The translations under genes were made by a program, and so were the position numbers. This document shows, in pieces, positions 1 through 13,022 of a DNA stretch of 64,000 nt (position 1 is the first letter of the stretch; each line of letters begins with the position of its first letter). The notes beneath the pieces were generated by a model. The model made no database searches, was not told where the DNA came from, and saw only the letters and a list, made by a program, of their open reading frames with translations. This DNA is from Kluyvera genomosp. 1 (GTDB taxonomy: Bacteria > Pseudomonadota > Gammaproteobacteria > Enterobacterales > Enterobacteriaceae), in NCBI RefSeq assembly GCF_001266615.1, contig NZ_LGHZ01000011.1, positions 1 through 64,000 of the forward strand, written 5' to 3'.

Positions 1-2278
<2,278 letters not shown>

Positions 2279-2312
2279 TTATCTTTTTAGGCGTTCAGTT
2301 AAGTAACCCAAA

Positions 2313-2338
2313 GCGGGCAGCTTCTCTGAAGCGCCCGC
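2313..2338 (-). other. rpsG-fusA intercistronic hairpin
   Basis: A GC-rich inverted repeat: 2313-2318 pairs with 2333-2338, and 2320-2324 pairs with 2328-2332 around a 3-base loop, with a single unpaired base at 2319. It lies between the rpsG stop and the fusA start with no uridine run. It is probably an mRNA structure within the operon and not an end of transcription. Confidence 0.55.
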
Positions 2339-2362
2339 CTGGTGACTAATACTCCGAAGGGA

Positions 2363-3354
<992 letters not shown>

Positions 3355-3376
3355 TCATGCAATATGAGGACGCGAA

Positions 3377-3405
3377 ATTTTAGGGCTATGCCGATAGGGT
3401 GTCAA
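3377..3405 (-). promoter_or_regulatory. str operon sigma-70 promoter
   Basis: Read on the minus strand, a perfect -35 TTGACA (3405-3400) and a -10 TAAAAT (3382-3377) are separated by exactly 17 bases. Transcription should start near 3370 and run into rpsL. The -35 box lies 21 bases past the tusB stop codon, so the tus genes can also read into the str operon. Confidence 0.88.
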
Positions 3406-3426
3406 GAAATATACAACGGTCCAATG

Positions 3427-3714
3427 TCACCAGGCGATTTGCGCCGGGTGTTTTACCGTAAGCCTGACGAAGTCAGTATAGCTGACCATGATAGCATCGC
3501 TCGAAATTTGAGCACAAAGACCGCGCGCCTGCGTATCCTCTTTCAACACGTAGAGGGATATGGGGGCGGCACGAAGAATTTCAATGAAGTGGCTGTTTTC
3601 CACTGCAGCCAGCACGCCATCGGCCATCAACAGTAAATCATCACCCTCGTTTATCAAACGCAGCATACCCGTTATATCGGCATGCCACGGAGAGGTACTT
3701 AGCGTATGCAGCAT
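3427..3714 (-). CDS. tusB: Sulfurtransferase complex subunit TusB
   Basis: TusB is a subunit of the cytosolic TusBCD hetero-hexamer, which relays persulfide sulfur from TusA to TusE for 2-thiolation of tRNA wobble uridine (mnm5s2U) by MnmA. The 95 residues match the usual length. It is the last of three tightly packed genes, starting 7 bases after tusC. It has no catalytic cysteine of its own in the known mechanism. Confidence 0.95.
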   Translation of the reverse strand: MLHTLSTSPWHADITGMLRLINEGDDLLLMADGVLAAVENSHFIEILRAAPISLYVLKEDTQARGLCAQISSDAIMVSYTDFVRLTVKHPAQIAW

Positions 3715-3721
3715 AGGGGCC

Positions 3722-4081
3722 TCAAAAACGCAAAATCACGTCGTATTCATTCAGCTTCTGGCGTATCGCATCTGGTTCAAGCGCTTCAACGTCTGTGACG
3801 AAGGACGCCTGCGCGCTGAGACCACGCTCACGCATCGAGGCGGCACAGATCCAGCAGTTCTCAATGTCATAGAGCGCCAGGAGCTTGAAGGTGGCGATAT
3901 AATCGCGCGCCAGAATTACGTCGGGCTTCTGTTGACTCAACGGCTGAAACACGCCGTCGCCGATAAAAAAGACGCCGAGATCATCACTCAGTGCTGAGGT
4001 CGCTAGCAGCGCGTCCAACCCTTCCCGGCCTGAGGCACTGCCATGTGGCGCGGAGGAAAAAACAAAGGCAACACGCTTCAT
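3722..4081 (-). CDS. tusC: Sulfurtransferase complex subunit TusC
   Basis: TusC is the middle subunit of the TusBCD sulfur relay complex for tRNA thiolation. The 119-residue DsrE/DsrF-like protein starts [14 protein letters not shown]. Its ATG overlaps the tusD stop codon (TGATG), so translation of the two is probably coupled. Order and spacing tusD-tusC-tusB are as in E. coli. Confidence 0.95.
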   Translation of the reverse strand: MKRVAFVFSSAPHGSASGREGLDALLATSALSDDLGVFFIGDGVFQPLSQQKPDVILARDYIATFKLLALYDIENCWICAASMRERGLSAQASFVTDVEALEPDAIRQKLNEYDVILRF

Positions 4082-4467
4082 CAGAATTGCACCATCCGGT
4101 CACAGGTCAGCACCGCTTCGGCCAGCGCCCCCAAACCGCTAAGAGAAAAGCCCGGCTGTAGGTTAAAACCAGGCAGCTTCAGTTGACTCGCTTCTTTCTC
4201 GTCGGTGACACCGCGACGTAGCGCAGCAGCGACGCAGATGTGCAGCGCTACACCGTGCGCCTCATGCAGCGACTGCCATGCGCGGACAAGATCGAACTCA
4301 TCGCTGGCGGGTGAAGTCAGCTGATTGGCGTTGTACACCCCTTCCCGATAGAAAAAGACACACGTGATTTCGTGACCTTCTGCAAGCACAGCCTTAGCAA
4401 ACTGCAGCGCGCTGCTCGCCTGCTGGGTACCATAAGCTGGCCCCGTCACCATCAGGGCAAAACGCAT
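4081..4467 (-). CDS. tusD: Sulfurtransferase TusD
   Basis: TusD is the catalytic subunit of TusBCD: it accepts persulfide sulfur from TusA and passes it to TusE. The 128-residue protein keeps the active cysteine Cys78 in the segment [13 protein letters not shown]. The start codon overlaps the yheO stop (TAATG), which suggests coupled translation with yheO. Confidence 0.96.
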   Translation of the reverse strand: MRFALMVTGPAYGTQQASSALQFAKAVLAEGHEITCVFFYREGVYNANQLTSPASDEFDLVRAWQSLHEAHGVALHICVAAALRRGVTDEKEASQLKLPGFNLQPGFSLSGLGALAEAVLTCDRMVQF

Positions 4468-5189
4468 TACTTGTCTTGTCCCACAAAATCGCCGCTCTTG
4501 AACTGGCGAATGTAGAGATAGACCGTATGTTTGGAGATATTCAGGCGGTCGGCAACCTGGTTGATGGCGTCTTTGATGTCAAAGATCCCTTTCTCGTAAA
4601 GGTTAAGCACGATCTGACGGTTTTTGGCGTTATTAGAAACGTTGCGATCGGCATTTACTTCTTCGATGGTGAATTCCAGCGTCTGGGTCACGAGATCCTC
4701 AACAGAGGACGCAAAGTTAACCGCAGAGCCCACTTCCGGTGTTTCTGGCGGAATAAAGGTATTCATAATCTGCGAGAACGGCACATCAAGGTTCATGTTG
4801 ATGCATAGCAACCCGATAACACGGTGTTCGCGATTACGAATGGCAATGGTAACGGACTTCATCAGTACGCCGCTTTTGGCGCGAGTAAAATAGCATTTGG
4901 AAACGCTGCTATCCGCCCCGGTCATATCATGCAGCATACGCAGCGCAAGATCGGTAATAGGAGAACCGATTTTTCGGCCGGTATGTTCGCCGTTAGCAAT
5001 GCGTATTGCCGAGCACTTGAGATCCTGCAGTGAGTGCAACACGATTTCACAGTGGGAACCAATGAGCATCGCCAACCCGTCCACCACCGCTTCGTAGGAT
5101 TTAAGGATATCGAAGTCAGTTTGATCGAAAGGACGTTGATCCAGTAAATCGAGTTCACTGGTTTCGTTGGTTAAAAGCGACCTGGACAT
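4467..5189 (-). CDS. yheO: YheO-like PAS/helix-turn-helix regulator
   Basis: This is a 240-residue putative DNA-binding regulator with an N-terminal YheO/PAS-like domain (about residues 25-130) and a C-terminal helix-turn-helix (about 195-235, including [19 protein letters not shown]). The ATG at 5189 is preferred because AAGGAG lies 11 bases upstream. A GTG at 5201 would add four residues but overlaps that ribosome site. It heads the yheO-tusDCB group. Its targets are unknown, and a link to sulfur relay is only positional. Confidence 0.9.
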   Translation of the reverse strand: MSRSLLTNETSELDLLDQRPFDQTDFDILKSYEAVVDGLAMLIGSHCEIVLHSLQDLKCSAIRIANGEHTGRKIGSPITDLALRMLHDMTGADSSVSKCYFTRAKSGVLMKSVTIAIRNREHRVIGLLCINMNLDVPFSQIMNTFIPPETPEVGSAVNFASSVEDLVTQTLEFTIEEVNADRNVSNNAKNRQIVLNLYEKGIFDIKDAINQVADRLNISKHTVYLYIRQFKSGDFVGQDK

Positions 5190-5316
5190 GAAAAAAAGCA
5201 CTCCTTTTCAGGAGCCTGTCGTTATGTTGTCAGGGCAGGCTCATCACTATTAGGGGCATCTAAAGTAATACAGCGCATAAGGCGCTTTCCAGCATTAATT
5301 ATATCCTGCAGATAAT

Positions 5317-5347
5317 AAAAAGCCGCCGCCCAATGGGCGGCGGCTTT
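5317..5347 (-). terminator. fkpA intrinsic terminator
   Basis: On the minus strand a perfect 10-bp GC-only stem (gccgccgccc with its complement) around a 3-base loop is followed by five uridines. It begins a few bases after the fkpA stop codon and should end the fkpA transcript before yheO. Confidence 0.93.
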
Positions 5348-5354
5348 CATGCTC

Positions 5355-6176
5355 TTATTTTTTAGCAGCATCAGCGGCTTTATCAGCCGGTGCAGCTTCT
5401 GGCTGCGCATCCGCTTTCGGAGCCGGTTTGATGTCTAACAGTTCAACATCAAATACCAGCGTGGAGTTGGCTGGGATACCCGGAACGCCGGTTTTACCGT
5501 ATGCCAGATCTGGTGGGATAACCAGCTGGATTTTACCGCCTTTCTTAATGTTTTTCAGGCCTTCAGTCCAGCCAGGGATCACACCATCCAGACGGAAGGA
5601 GAGAGGCTCACCGCGGGTGTAAGAGTTATCGAACTCTTTACCATCGGTCAGGGTACCCTTGTAGTTAACCACAACGGTGTCGCTGTCTTTCGGCGCATCG
5701 CCGGTACCTTCTTTCTCAACCTTGTACATCAGGCCAGTTTTAGAGGTTTTCACGCCTTTTTCTTTGGCGAACTTCTCACGGAAGGCTTTACCTTTCGCTT
5801 CGCTTTCAGCAGCGTCTTTTTCCATCTTCGCCTGAGCGGAAGCTTTCACGCGAGTTTCAAATGCCTGCAGGGTTTGTTCAATTTCCTGATCGGACAGTTT
5901 GCTCTTATCTGCAAAAGCGTCCTGAACACCAGCGATCAGCTGGTCTTTATCCAGTTTGATGCCCAGTTTTTCCTGTTCTTTCAGAGAATTTTCCATGTAA
6001 CGACCCAGCGAAGCGCCCAGTGCATAGGCAGATTTCTGGTCGTCATTTTTGAATGCAGCTTTGCTTTGCGCAGCGGGTGCCGCTTTCGCCGCGGTATCAG
6101 CAGCAAAAGTCAGGGGCGCATTCAGTGCAACGGCCATTGTGGTTGCCAGAAGCGTTACTTTAAACAGTGATTTCAT
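5355..6176 (-). CDS. fkpA: Periplasmic FKBP-type peptidyl-prolyl isomerase and chaperone FkpA
   Basis: FkpA is a periplasmic dimeric foldase with cis-trans prolyl isomerase and chaperone activity. The 273-residue precursor has a Sec signal peptide (residues 1-25, cleavage after LTFA), an alanine-rich N-terminal dimerisation region, and an FKBP domain (about 145-255) with GTLTDGKEFDNSY and the typical VIPGWTEGL segment. ATG 6176 is chosen because it begins the signal peptide and follows GGAGAG; an upstream in-frame ATG at 6209 would put 11 unlikely residues before it. The tail is rich in Ala, Asp and Lys. A terminator follows directly. Confidence 0.96.
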   Translation of the reverse strand: MKSLFKVTLLATTMAVALNAPLTFAADTAAKAAPAAQSKAAFKNDDQKSAYALGASLGRYMENSLKEQEKLGIKLDKDQLIAGVQDAFADKSKLSDQEIEQTLQAFETRVKASAQAKMEKDAAESEAKGKAFREKFAKEKGVKTSKTGLMYKVEKEGTGDAPKDSDTVVVNYKGTLTDGKEFDNSYTRGEPLSFRLDGVIPGWTEGLKNIKKGGKIQLVIPPDLAYGKTGVPGIPANSTLVFDVELLDIKPAPKADAQPEAAPADKAADAAKK

Positions 6177-6407
6177 CCATCTCTCCAGGGCCGGGGCCTC
6201 TCGCCCCAATGTTAACTAAATGAGAAGCGTACTATAGAACGTTGTAGAGGAAATCTACATATGAACGCTTCTTATATCGACCCTTTTCAGACTCTTTTTG
6301 TTTAAATTAGTTTCCGCTCACGCACAGGAGTGCTGCGCGGCTGAAAAAAGTTGCGTAGAATCCGCGCGTCAGAAACGCTTTTGGCGATAACAGTAGAGAG
6401 AGACATC

Positions 6408-6626
6408 ATGCAGGAAACAACTATCGAAGTGCGTTTGGCTGAGCTTGAAAGCCGACTGGCCTTCCAGGAGGTAACCATTGATGACCTCAACCAAACGGTC
6501 ACCGCCCATGAACTTGAGATGGCGAAACTGCGCGAACACCTGCGTCTGCTGACGGACAAACTGAAGGCAAGCCAGCCATCAAACATTGCGTCCCAGTCTG
6601 AAGAGACGCCACCGCCTCACTATTGA
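6408..6626 (+). CDS. slyX: SlyX family protein
   Basis: This 72-residue protein has unknown function. It is predicted to be almost wholly a coiled coil (heptad-rich [12 protein letters not shown]... to about residue 55) and ends with the conserved PPPHY. The start at 6408 gives the family length; an earlier in-frame ATG at 6351 has no support. It is divergent from fkpA and convergent with slyD, with a shared bidirectional terminator after it. Confidence 0.93.
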   Translation: MQETTIEVRLAELESRLAFQEVTIDDLNQTVTAHELEMAKLREHLRLLTDKLKASQPSNIASQSEETPPPHY

Positions 6627-6631
6627 GACGA

Positions 6632-6659
6632 AAAAAAAGCGGGGAAACCCGCTTTTTTT
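6632..6659. terminator. Bidirectional terminator between slyX and slyD
   Basis: A GCGGG/CCCGC stem with a GAAA tetraloop is flanked by a run of A on one side and T on the other, so it has a uridine tract in both directions. It lies 5 bases after the slyX stop and about 80 bases after the slyD stop on the other strand. Confidence 0.95.
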
Positions 6660-6740
6660 GTGCCGGAAAGATATCCAGCCGATAAAAGGTTGCACATCGG
6701 CAGGCCTGATCAGCATTACGCCATCAGGCAAGCAGACCGA

Positions 6741-7325
6741 TTAGTGGCAACCGCAACCGCCGTTACCGCAACCGCCTTTACCGTGTTCATGGCCATGGTC
6801 GTGACCGTGGCCACCGCAGCAACCTTCGTGGTCGTGATCGTGGTCATGGTCGTGGCCGTTTGCACCGTGAACGTGGCCATGAGCCAGTTCTTCTTCGGTT
6901 GCTTCGCGGATAGCGACAACTTCAACGTTGAACTTCAGGTTCTGACCAGCCAGCATGTGGTTACCATCAACCACAACGTGTTCGTCTTCCACTTCAGTGA
7001 TTTCAACAGGAACTGGTCCCTGGTCAGTTTCAGCCAGGAAGCGCATGCCAACCTGCAGTTCATCAACGCCCATGAAAACGTCTTTAGGAACGCGCTGAAC
7101 CAGGTTTTCGTCGTACTGACCGTAAGCGTCGTTTGCGCCTACAGCAACGTCAAATTTATCACCAACTTCGTGACCTTCCAGCGCATTTTCCAGGCCGGAG
7201 ATCAGGGAACCGTGACCATGCAGGTAGTCCAGCGGTGCACTTACCGGAGACTCATCAACCAATACACCGTCTTCTGTACGTACCTGATAGGCCAGGCTGA
7301 CCACCAGGTCTTTTGCTACTTTCAT
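6741..7325 (-). CDS. slyD: FKBP-type peptidyl-prolyl isomerase and metallochaperone SlyD
   Basis: SlyD is a cytosolic prolyl isomerase and chaperone that also delivers nickel for [NiFe]-hydrogenase maturation; in E. coli it is needed for lysis by phage phiX174. The 194 residues comprise a split FKBP domain (about 1-70 and 130-145) with an inserted-in-flap chaperone domain, then a metal-binding tail from about residue 146 packed with His, Cys, Gly and Asp and ending GCGCH. The tail gives the DNA a low-complexity look. SlyD is the likely source of His-rich contaminants on nickel columns in this organism. Confidence 0.97.
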   Translation of the reverse strand: MKVAKDLVVSLAYQVRTEDGVLVDESPVSAPLDYLHGHGSLISGLENALEGHEVGDKFDVAVGANDAYGQYDENLVQRVPKDVFMGVDELQVGMRFLAETDQGPVPVEITEVEDEHVVVDGNHMLAGQNLKFNVEVVAIREATEEELAHGHVHGANGHDHDHDHDHEGCCGGHGHDHGHEHGKGGCGNGGCGCH

Positions 7326-7420
7326 GATATCTCCTGAGCATGGGAATATTTAGTGGCGCAGATTGTAGCGGAATTCTGCACCCGTGTACCCATAAGCTTA
7401 AAAAAAGACAGCACGGAACG

Positions 7421-7621
7421 CTACTCTGGATGAAAAATTCCGATAACTTGCTCTTCTTTGCGCACATGTTCGCGCGCTTCTTTATCCACTTCCCGCATCT
7501 GGTGTCCGCACTTAACGCACTCAACCACATCGATATTATTTTCGCGCCACATCGCCATCGAATCCTGCGCCTGACACGACGGGCATTTCGCCCCCGCGAT
7601 AAAACGTTTACGTATCGCCAT
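7421..7621 (-). CDS. yheV: YheV family zinc-ribbon protein
   Basis: This small 66-residue protein has two CxxC pairs (Cys13/Cys16 and Cys35/Cys38), typical of a zinc ribbon. Its function is unknown. It lies 10 bases after kefB on the same strand, so it is probably the last gene of the kefG-kefB-yheV operon, with slyD 95 bases beyond. Confidence 0.92.
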   Translation of the reverse strand: MAIRKRFIAGAKCPSCQAQDSMAMWRENNIDVVECVKCGHQMREVDKEAREHVRKEEQVIGIFHPE

Positions 7622-7631
7622 ACTTCACCTT

Positions 7632-9437
7632 CTATTCAAATTCGTCCCAGCCATCCAGCTGCCGCCGCTCTTGTTGCATCTCTCGCTGGAAGATCTCTTC
7701 CAGCTCGCGCCGCGCTTCACGCACGCGCGAAATTTGTTGGGTATCGCTGTGCACCGGCATCAGCTCGCGCAGCATGCGCATATCCAGCCGCTTAAAGTGC
7801 AGCTGCGCACGCTGGGCCTGATGAGGATGCATGCCGGTGGAGATAAGCGCTTTACGCCCCAGCTCCAGTGCACTCGAAAAGGTCTCACGGGAAAACTGTA
7901 CCACGCCCGCCAGCAGCAGTTCGTGCGCCTCAACACGTCCCCGCGCACGGGCCATAATGTGCAGATGCGGAAAGTGCTGCTGACAGATATCCACCAGCTT
8001 CATCGTGTCTTCCGGTTCATTACAGGTGATGACAATGGACTGCGCCTGCTCAGCGCCAGCCGACCGTAACAGTTCGACCTGAGTGGCATCGCCGTAATAG
8101 ACCTTATAGCCATATTTACGCATTAGATTCACCGCGCTGATATCACGCTCCAGCACGGTAATACGCAGTTTATTGGCCATCAGCAGACGGCCAATCACCT
8201 GACCAAAACGGCCAAAGCCCACCACAATAACCTGCGGTTTGTCATCATCCACCCATGGGGCTTCATCTTCTTCTTCCGGGCCGTTAAAGCGCCGAGACAA
8301 CACCAGATCCACCAGTTTCATCAACAGCGGTGTAGTCATCATCGATAGGGTGACGGTCACCAACAGCAGCGACATCTGGTCACCTTTGAACACTTTGAAG
8401 GAAGAGGCCGCTGAGAACAGCACAAATGCAAACTCCCCGCCCTGGCTCAACACGCCAGCAAACTGCATTCGCTCCGAGCTGCGTAAACCGTGCAGATGGG
8501 CCAGCAGATAGAGCACCAGCGTTTTCACCGCCACCAGCACCGCGACACCCACAACGACTAACAGCAGATGGCTGTAGAGCACACCTAAGTTGAGCGACAT
8601 CCCGACTGAGATAAAGAACAGGCCGAGCAGTAATCCTTTGAACGGATCGATGGCGATCTCAAGCTCATGTCGGTATTCACTCTCCGCCAGCAGCACGCCA
8701 GCGATAAAGGTACCCAGCGCCATCGAAAGCCCCAGCGCATCCATAAACAGCGCTGAGCCGAGCACCAGCAGTAGCGTGGCGGCGGTAAACACCTCGCGCA
8801 CGCCGGAGCTGGCAATAAAACGAAACACCGGACGCAGCAAATAACGCCCGCCAATCAGCATCCCGGCAAAGGCCAGCACTTTTAAGCCCACGGTTTGCCA
8901 ATCGAAATGGTCATCTCCCGCGCCCGCCAGCAGAGGCACCAGCGCCAGCGCCGGGATCACCGCTAAGTCCTGGAACAACAGTACTGAGAAACCAAGCTGA
9001 CCAGACTCACTGCGATTCATGCCCTTTTCGCGCATCAGCTGTAGCGCCATTGCCGTAGAGGACATCGCCAGACCTATACCGCCAATCACCGCCGCATGCC
9101 AGGAGAAGTCGGTGAGTATCAGCAGCCCACCGAGGATCGCCGCGCTAAAAATCACCTGCGCCGCGCCAATACCGAAGATCGGCCGCCGCAGTTGCCACAG
9201 TTTCGACGGATTCAGCTCGAGCCCAATGATAAACATCAGAAACACCACGCCGAGCTCGGAGAAATGGAGAATTTCATCGACGTCACTGATAAATCCAAGA
9301 CCCCATGGGCCGATGGCGATCCCCGCCAGCAAATAGCCTAAAACGGCACCAATGCCCAGCCTTGCCGCTAACGGCACCGCGGCAACCGCGGCGAAGAGAA
9401 ACAGCACGCCGGCCAGTAATAAATCGGAACCTTCCAT
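7632..9437 (-). CDS. kefB: Glutathione-regulated potassium-efflux antiporter KefB
   Basis: KefB is an inner-membrane K+/H+ antiporter of the CPA2 family that is opened by glutathione adducts and protects against toxic electrophiles. The 601-residue protein has about 12 membrane segments (to about residue 380), then a soluble RCK/KTN domain (about 400-520) with the nucleotide-binding glycine motif [12 protein letters not shown]. The second of two adjacent ATGs (9437) is taken because AGGAGG lies 6 bases before it and it gives the E. coli length. It overlaps the kefG stop, which fits coupled synthesis of channel and ancillary subunit. Confidence 0.95.
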   Translation of the reverse strand: MEGSDLLLAGVLFLFAAVAAVPLAARLGIGAVLGYLLAGIAIGPWGLGFISDVDEILHFSELGVVFLMFIIGLELNPSKLWQLRRPIFGIGAAQVIFSAAILGGLLILTDFSWHAAVIGGIGLAMSSTAMALQLMREKGMNRSESGQLGFSVLLFQDLAVIPALALVPLLAGAGDDHFDWQTVGLKVLAFAGMLIGGRYLLRPVFRFIASSGVREVFTAATLLLVLGSALFMDALGLSMALGTFIAGVLLAESEYRHELEIAIDPFKGLLLGLFFISVGMSLNLGVLYSHLLLVVVGVAVLVAVKTLVLYLLAHLHGLRSSERMQFAGVLSQGGEFAFVLFSAASSFKVFKGDQMSLLLVTVTLSMMTTPLLMKLVDLVLSRRFNGPEEEDEAPWVDDDKPQVIVVGFGRFGQVIGRLLMANKLRITVLERDISAVNLMRKYGYKVYYGDATQVELLRSAGAEQAQSIVITCNEPEDTMKLVDICQQHFPHLHIMARARGRVEAHELLLAGVVQFSRETFSSALELGRKALISTGMHPHQAQRAQLHFKRLDMRMLRELMPVHSDTQQISRVREARRELEEIFQREMQQERRQLDGWDEFE

Positions 9438-9991
9438 CATCGTCCTCCTGCCGTAATCGGCGCAGCCAGCCAGTCGGCGTAGGCTTTCGCATGGCTCGCC
9501 AACTCATCCGGCGGCTGACGGCGCGCCCAGTAGACGATAATCGGGCTCATCCAGTGCATATGGCACATCGCAGCGGTCAGTTCGAACGGACGCAAAATAT
9601 CGCTCATCGGATAGCGATTGAGGCCATCGTGGCGATAGGCACTTTCCGGCTCACCGGTCGTAATCACGTTACGCCAATACTTTCCCGCCAGTTCGTTCCC
9701 CCCCACTCCGCTCGCAAAACCGCGGCTAAGCACACGGTCGAGCCACTCTTTCAGTAATGACGGACAGCTATAGGTATAGAGCGGATGCTGGAACACGATA
9801 ATGTCATGCTCACGTAGCAATTGTTGTTCCCGGGGGATATCAATAAAGAAATCTGGATAGTGCGCATAGAGATCGTGCACCGTTACGTTTTTTAGCTGCT
9901 GAGCCGGTTTAAGCAAAACCCGGTTGGCCACCGAATCCTGAGATTCCGGATGGGCATACAGCAGCAACACCTTCGCTGTCTGAGACATCAT
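9437..9991 (-). CDS. kefG: KefB ancillary quinone oxidoreductase-like subunit KefG
   Basis: KefG is a flavodoxin-fold (NQO1-like) cytosolic subunit needed for full KefB activity. The 184 residues show the family pattern [12 protein letters not shown] at the N-terminus and [11 protein letters not shown] around 67-77. The stop codon overlaps the kefB start. It is first in the kefG-kefB-yheV operon and divergent from yheS across 127 bases that must hold both promoters. Confidence 0.95.
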   Translation of the reverse strand: MMSQTAKVLLLYAHPESQDSVANRVLLKPAQQLKNVTVHDLYAHYPDFFIDIPREQQLLREHDIIVFQHPLYTYSCPSLLKEWLDRVLSRGFASGVGGNELAGKYWRNVITTGEPESAYRHDGLNRYPMSDILRPFELTAAMCHMHWMSPIIVYWARRQPPDELASHAKAYADWLAAPITAGGR

Positions 9992-10118
9992 TCCTCTCCC
10001 GGTTTTGTCTTTTGTCTATTCAAGACGTTTTAGGCTACCATTGCGCCTCGGTGCGGCACATTGCTCACATTACATTATCACAATGACAATTTAACATAGT
10101 CAGAACATACGGCGCCTT

Positions 10119-12023
10119 ATGATTGTTTTCTCCTCGTTACAAATTCGTCGTGGCGTGCGTGTCCTGCTGGATAACGCAACGGCCACTATCAACCCTGGGC
10201 AGAAAATCGGCCTGGTGGGGAAAAATGGCTGCGGTAAATCCACGCTGCTCGCTCTGCTGAAAAACGAGATTAGCGCCGATGGCGGCAACTTTACCTATCC
10301 CGGTAACTGGCAGTTGGCGTGGGTAAACCAGGAAACGCCAGCGCTTGCCGAACCGGCGCTGGACTACGTGATCGACGGCGATCGCGAGTTCCGTCAGTTA
10401 GAAGCCCAGTTGAACGATGCTAATGAACGTAACGACGGGCACGCTATCGCCACCGTACACGGAAAACTGGACGCGATTGATGCGTGGACGATCCGCTCTC
10501 GCGCCTCCAGCCTGCTACACGGTCTGGGCTTTAGCAACGAGCAGCTTGAGCGCCCGGTCAGCGACTTCTCCGGCGGTTGGCGTATGCGTCTAAACCTCGC
10601 ACAGGCGCTGATTTGCCGTTCTGACCTGCTGCTGCTTGATGAACCGACTAACCACCTCGATCTCGATGCGGTGATCTGGCTGGAAAGATGGCTCAAAAGC
10701 TATCAGGGCACGCTGATTCTGATTTCCCACGACCGCGACTTCCTCGATCCGGTGGTGGATAAAATTATTCATATCGAACAGCAAACCATGTTCGAATACA
10801 CCGGTAACTACAGCTCGTTCGAGCGTCAGCGCGCCACGCGTCTGGCCCAACAGCAGGCGCTGTATGAAAGCCAGCAGGAGCGCGTCGCGCATCTGCAAAG
10901 CTATATTGACCGTTTCCGTGCCCAGGCGACCAAAGCCAAACAGGCACAGAGCCGTATCAAGATGCTCGAGCGTATGGAGCTAATTGCCCCGGCACACGTG
11001 GACAACCCATTCCGCTTCAGCTTCCGCACGCCGGAAAGCCTGCCAAACCCGCTGCTGAAGATGGAAAAGGTCAGCGCCGGCTATGGTGACCACACCATCC
11101 TCGAATCCATCAAGCTAAACCTGGTGCCGGGTTCGCGTATCGGTCTCCTGGGCCGTAACGGCGCGGGTAAATCGACGCTCATTAAGCTGCTGGCCGGTGA
11201 ACTGGCGCCGCTGCATGGTGAAATCGGCCTCGCGAAAGGTATCAAGCTTGGCTACTTTGCCCAGCATCAGCTGGAATTCTTACGCGCGGATGAATCCCCT
11301 ATTCAGCACCTTGCGCGCATGGCGCCTCAGGTGCTAGAACAGCAGCTTCGCGACTACCTCGGCGGCTTTGGCTTCCAGGGCGATAAAGTGACGGAACAGA
11401 CCGCCCGCTTCTCCGGCGGTGAAAAAGCACGTCTGGTGCTGGCGCTCATCGTCTGGCAGCGTCCGAACTTGCTGCTGCTCGATGAACCAACTAACCACCT
11501 TGATCTCGATATGCGCCAGGCGTTAACCGAAGCGTTGATCGACTTTGAAGGCGCGCTGGTCGTGGTTTCGCACGATCGTCACCTGATCCGCTCTACCACC
11601 GACGATCTCTATCTGGTGCACGATAAAAAAGTCGAACCGTTCGACGGCGACCTCGAAGATTATCAGCAATGGCTGAGTGACGTGCAAAAGCAGGAAAACC
11701 AGAGCGATGAGCCGGCGAAAGAGAACGCCAACAGCGCTCAATCCCGCAAAGATCAAAAGCGCCGTGAAGCTGAACTCCGTACCCTGACGCAGCCGCTGCG
11801 TAAAGAGATTACCCGTCTGGAAAAAGAGATGGAGAAACTCAACGCTCAGTTGGCACAGGCGGAAGAGAAGCTCGGCGACAGCAGTCTGTACGAACCTGGC
11901 CGTAAGGCGGAGATGACCGAGTGTCTGCAACAGCAGGCCAGCGCCAAATCCGGGCTGGAAGAGTGCGAAATGGCGTGGCTGGATGCGCAGGAACAGCTTG
12001 AGCAGATGATGCAGAACGACTAA
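10119..12023 (+). CDS. yheS: ABC-F family ATPase YheS
   Basis: This soluble ABC-F protein is 634 residues long. Two ATP-binding cassettes are complete: Walker A GKNGCGKST at 34-42 with signature FSGGW near 150, and a second GRNGAGKST near 345-353 with signature FSGGEKARL near 432. A charged interdomain linker lies between them, and a C-terminal coiled coil follows (about 540-634). There are no membrane segments. ABC-F proteins act on the ribosome near the peptidyl-transferase centre; the role of YheS is thought to be in translation of difficult sequences. The mdcR gene starts only 16 bases downstream. Confidence 0.94.
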   Translation: MIVFSSLQIRRGVRVLLDNATATINPGQKIGLVGKNGCGKSTLLALLKNEISADGGNFTYPGNWQLAWVNQETPALAEPALDYVIDGDREFRQLEAQLNDANERNDGHAIATVHGKLDAIDAWTIRSRASSLLHGLGFSNEQLERPVSDFSGGWRMRLNLAQALICRSDLLLLDEPTNHLDLDAVIWLERWLKSYQGTLILISHDRDFLDPVVDKIIHIEQQTMFEYTGNYSSFERQRATRLAQQQALYESQQERVAHLQSYIDRFRAQATKAKQAQSRIKMLERMELIAPAHVDNPFRFSFRTPESLPNPLLKMEKVSAGYGDHTILESIKLNLVPGSRIGLLGRNGAGKSTLIKLLAGELAPLHGEIGLAKGIKLGYFAQHQLEFLRADESPIQHLARMAPQVLEQQLRDYLGGFGFQGDKVTEQTARFSGGEKARLVLALIVWQRPNLLLLDEPTNHLDLDMRQALTEALIDFEGALVVVSHDRHLIRSTTDDLYLVHDKKVEPFDGDLEDYQQWLSDVQKQENQSDEPAKENANSAQSRKDQKRREAELRTLTQPLRKEITRLEKEMEKLNAQLAQAEEKLGDSSLYEPGRKAEMTECLQQQASAKSGLEECEMAWLDAQEQLEQMMQND

Positions 12024-12039
12024 CCCGCGGGGCCGGACG

Positions 12040-12972
12040 ATGAACCTCTCTATCACCGATGATATTACTTTCCGCAAGCTAACCATCTTCATGACCTTTA
12101 TGGAGAAGGGCAACATTGCGCGAACTGCGGAAGCGCTGGATATCAGCGGCGTGAGCGTCCATCGGGCGCTGCATACGTTGGAAGAGAACGTTCGTTGTCC
12201 ACTGTTCGTGCACAAAGGGCGTAACCTTATTGCCCAACCGGCGGCATGGACGCTGCTGGAGTACTGCCAGGAAGTCACGCAGATGATGGAGCGCGGGCTA
12301 GAAGAGGCGCGTAAAACCGCCGGCGTCGGCCAGGGGCGTTTACGCGTTGGCACGCTCTACTCTCTCACGCTGGAAACCGTCCCGCACCTGATCATGGGCA
12401 TGAAGCTGCGTCGCCCGGATCTGGAAATGGATCTGACCATGGGCTCAAACGAAGCCCTGCTGAATATGCTGGAGAACGGTACGCTGGATGCGATCCTTAT
12501 CTCCATTTCGGAAAGTGAAATCGATCGCAACAGCCTGGAAGTACTGCCACTGTTCCACGACGATATTTACCTCGCCGCCCCCACCAGCGCGGCGCTGGAT
12601 ATCAATAAAACCGCCGATCTTCGCGATTACCGCAATGAGAAATTTGTTTCGCTGGCGGAAGGCTTTGCCACCTACGCTGGCTTCCAGGAAGCGTTTCATA
12701 TTGCCGGGTTTGAGCCGGAAATCGTCACCCGGGTAAACGACATCTTTTCGATGCTGAGTCTGGTACAGGCGGGAGTGGGATTAACCCTGATGCCAGGGCG
12801 AATGAAGAAGATGTATGAAAATACGGTGCATCTGCAAAAACTGGCGGACCCGTATCAAATGCGGCAGCTGATTGCGATTGTCTTCGCCCGCAATCGCGAG
12901 CGCGACCCAAGTCTGTTGGCGCTGGCTGCCGAAGGCCGTATGTACGCCCGCAGTTTGCAGGACGGCACCTAA
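12040..12972 (+). CDS. mdcR: LysR-family regulator of malonate decarboxylase genes
   Basis: This 310-residue LysR-type regulator has an N-terminal winged helix-turn-helix (about 15-70, with GNIARTAEALDISGVSVHR) and a C-terminal effector domain (about 100-300) that would bind malonate or a derivative. Its place at the end of mdcA-H in opposite orientation matches Klebsiella pneumoniae MdcR, known to control that operon and itself. It starts 16 bases after the yheS stop, leaving almost no room for its own promoter unless that lies inside yheS. Confidence 0.88.
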   Translation: MNLSITDDITFRKLTIFMTFMEKGNIARTAEALDISGVSVHRALHTLEENVRCPLFVHKGRNLIAQPAAWTLLEYCQEVTQMMERGLEEARKTAGVGQGRLRVGTLYSLTLETVPHLIMGMKLRRPDLEMDLTMGSNEALLNMLENGTLDAILISISESEIDRNSLEVLPLFHDDIYLAAPTSAALDINKTADLRDYRNEKFVSLAEGFATYAGFQEAFHIAGFEPEIVTRVNDIFSMLSLVQAGVGLTLMPGRMKKMYENTVHLQKLADPYQMRQLIAIVFARNRERDPSLLALAAEGRMYARSLQDGT

Positions 12973-12989
12973 ACCGCCGCCCCTCGTCA

Positions 12990-13015
12990 GCCCGCTAAAC
13001 GCTGCGCCAGCGGGC
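12990..13015. terminator. Hairpin between convergent mdcR and mdcH
   Basis: A 7-bp GC-rich stem (GCCCGCT with AGCGGGC) has a 12-base loop and lies in the 50-base gap between the two stop codons. There is no clear uridine tract on either strand, so termination is plausible from position but not strong. Confidence 0.5.
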
Positions 13016-13022
13016 ACACAGT

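Noticed and set aside
6741-6900. Repeat-like GTGGTCATGGTCGTG tract, considered as a tandem repeat or CRISPR-like array
   Set aside because: It encodes the His/Asp/Gly metal-binding tail of SlyD, and no regular spacers are present.
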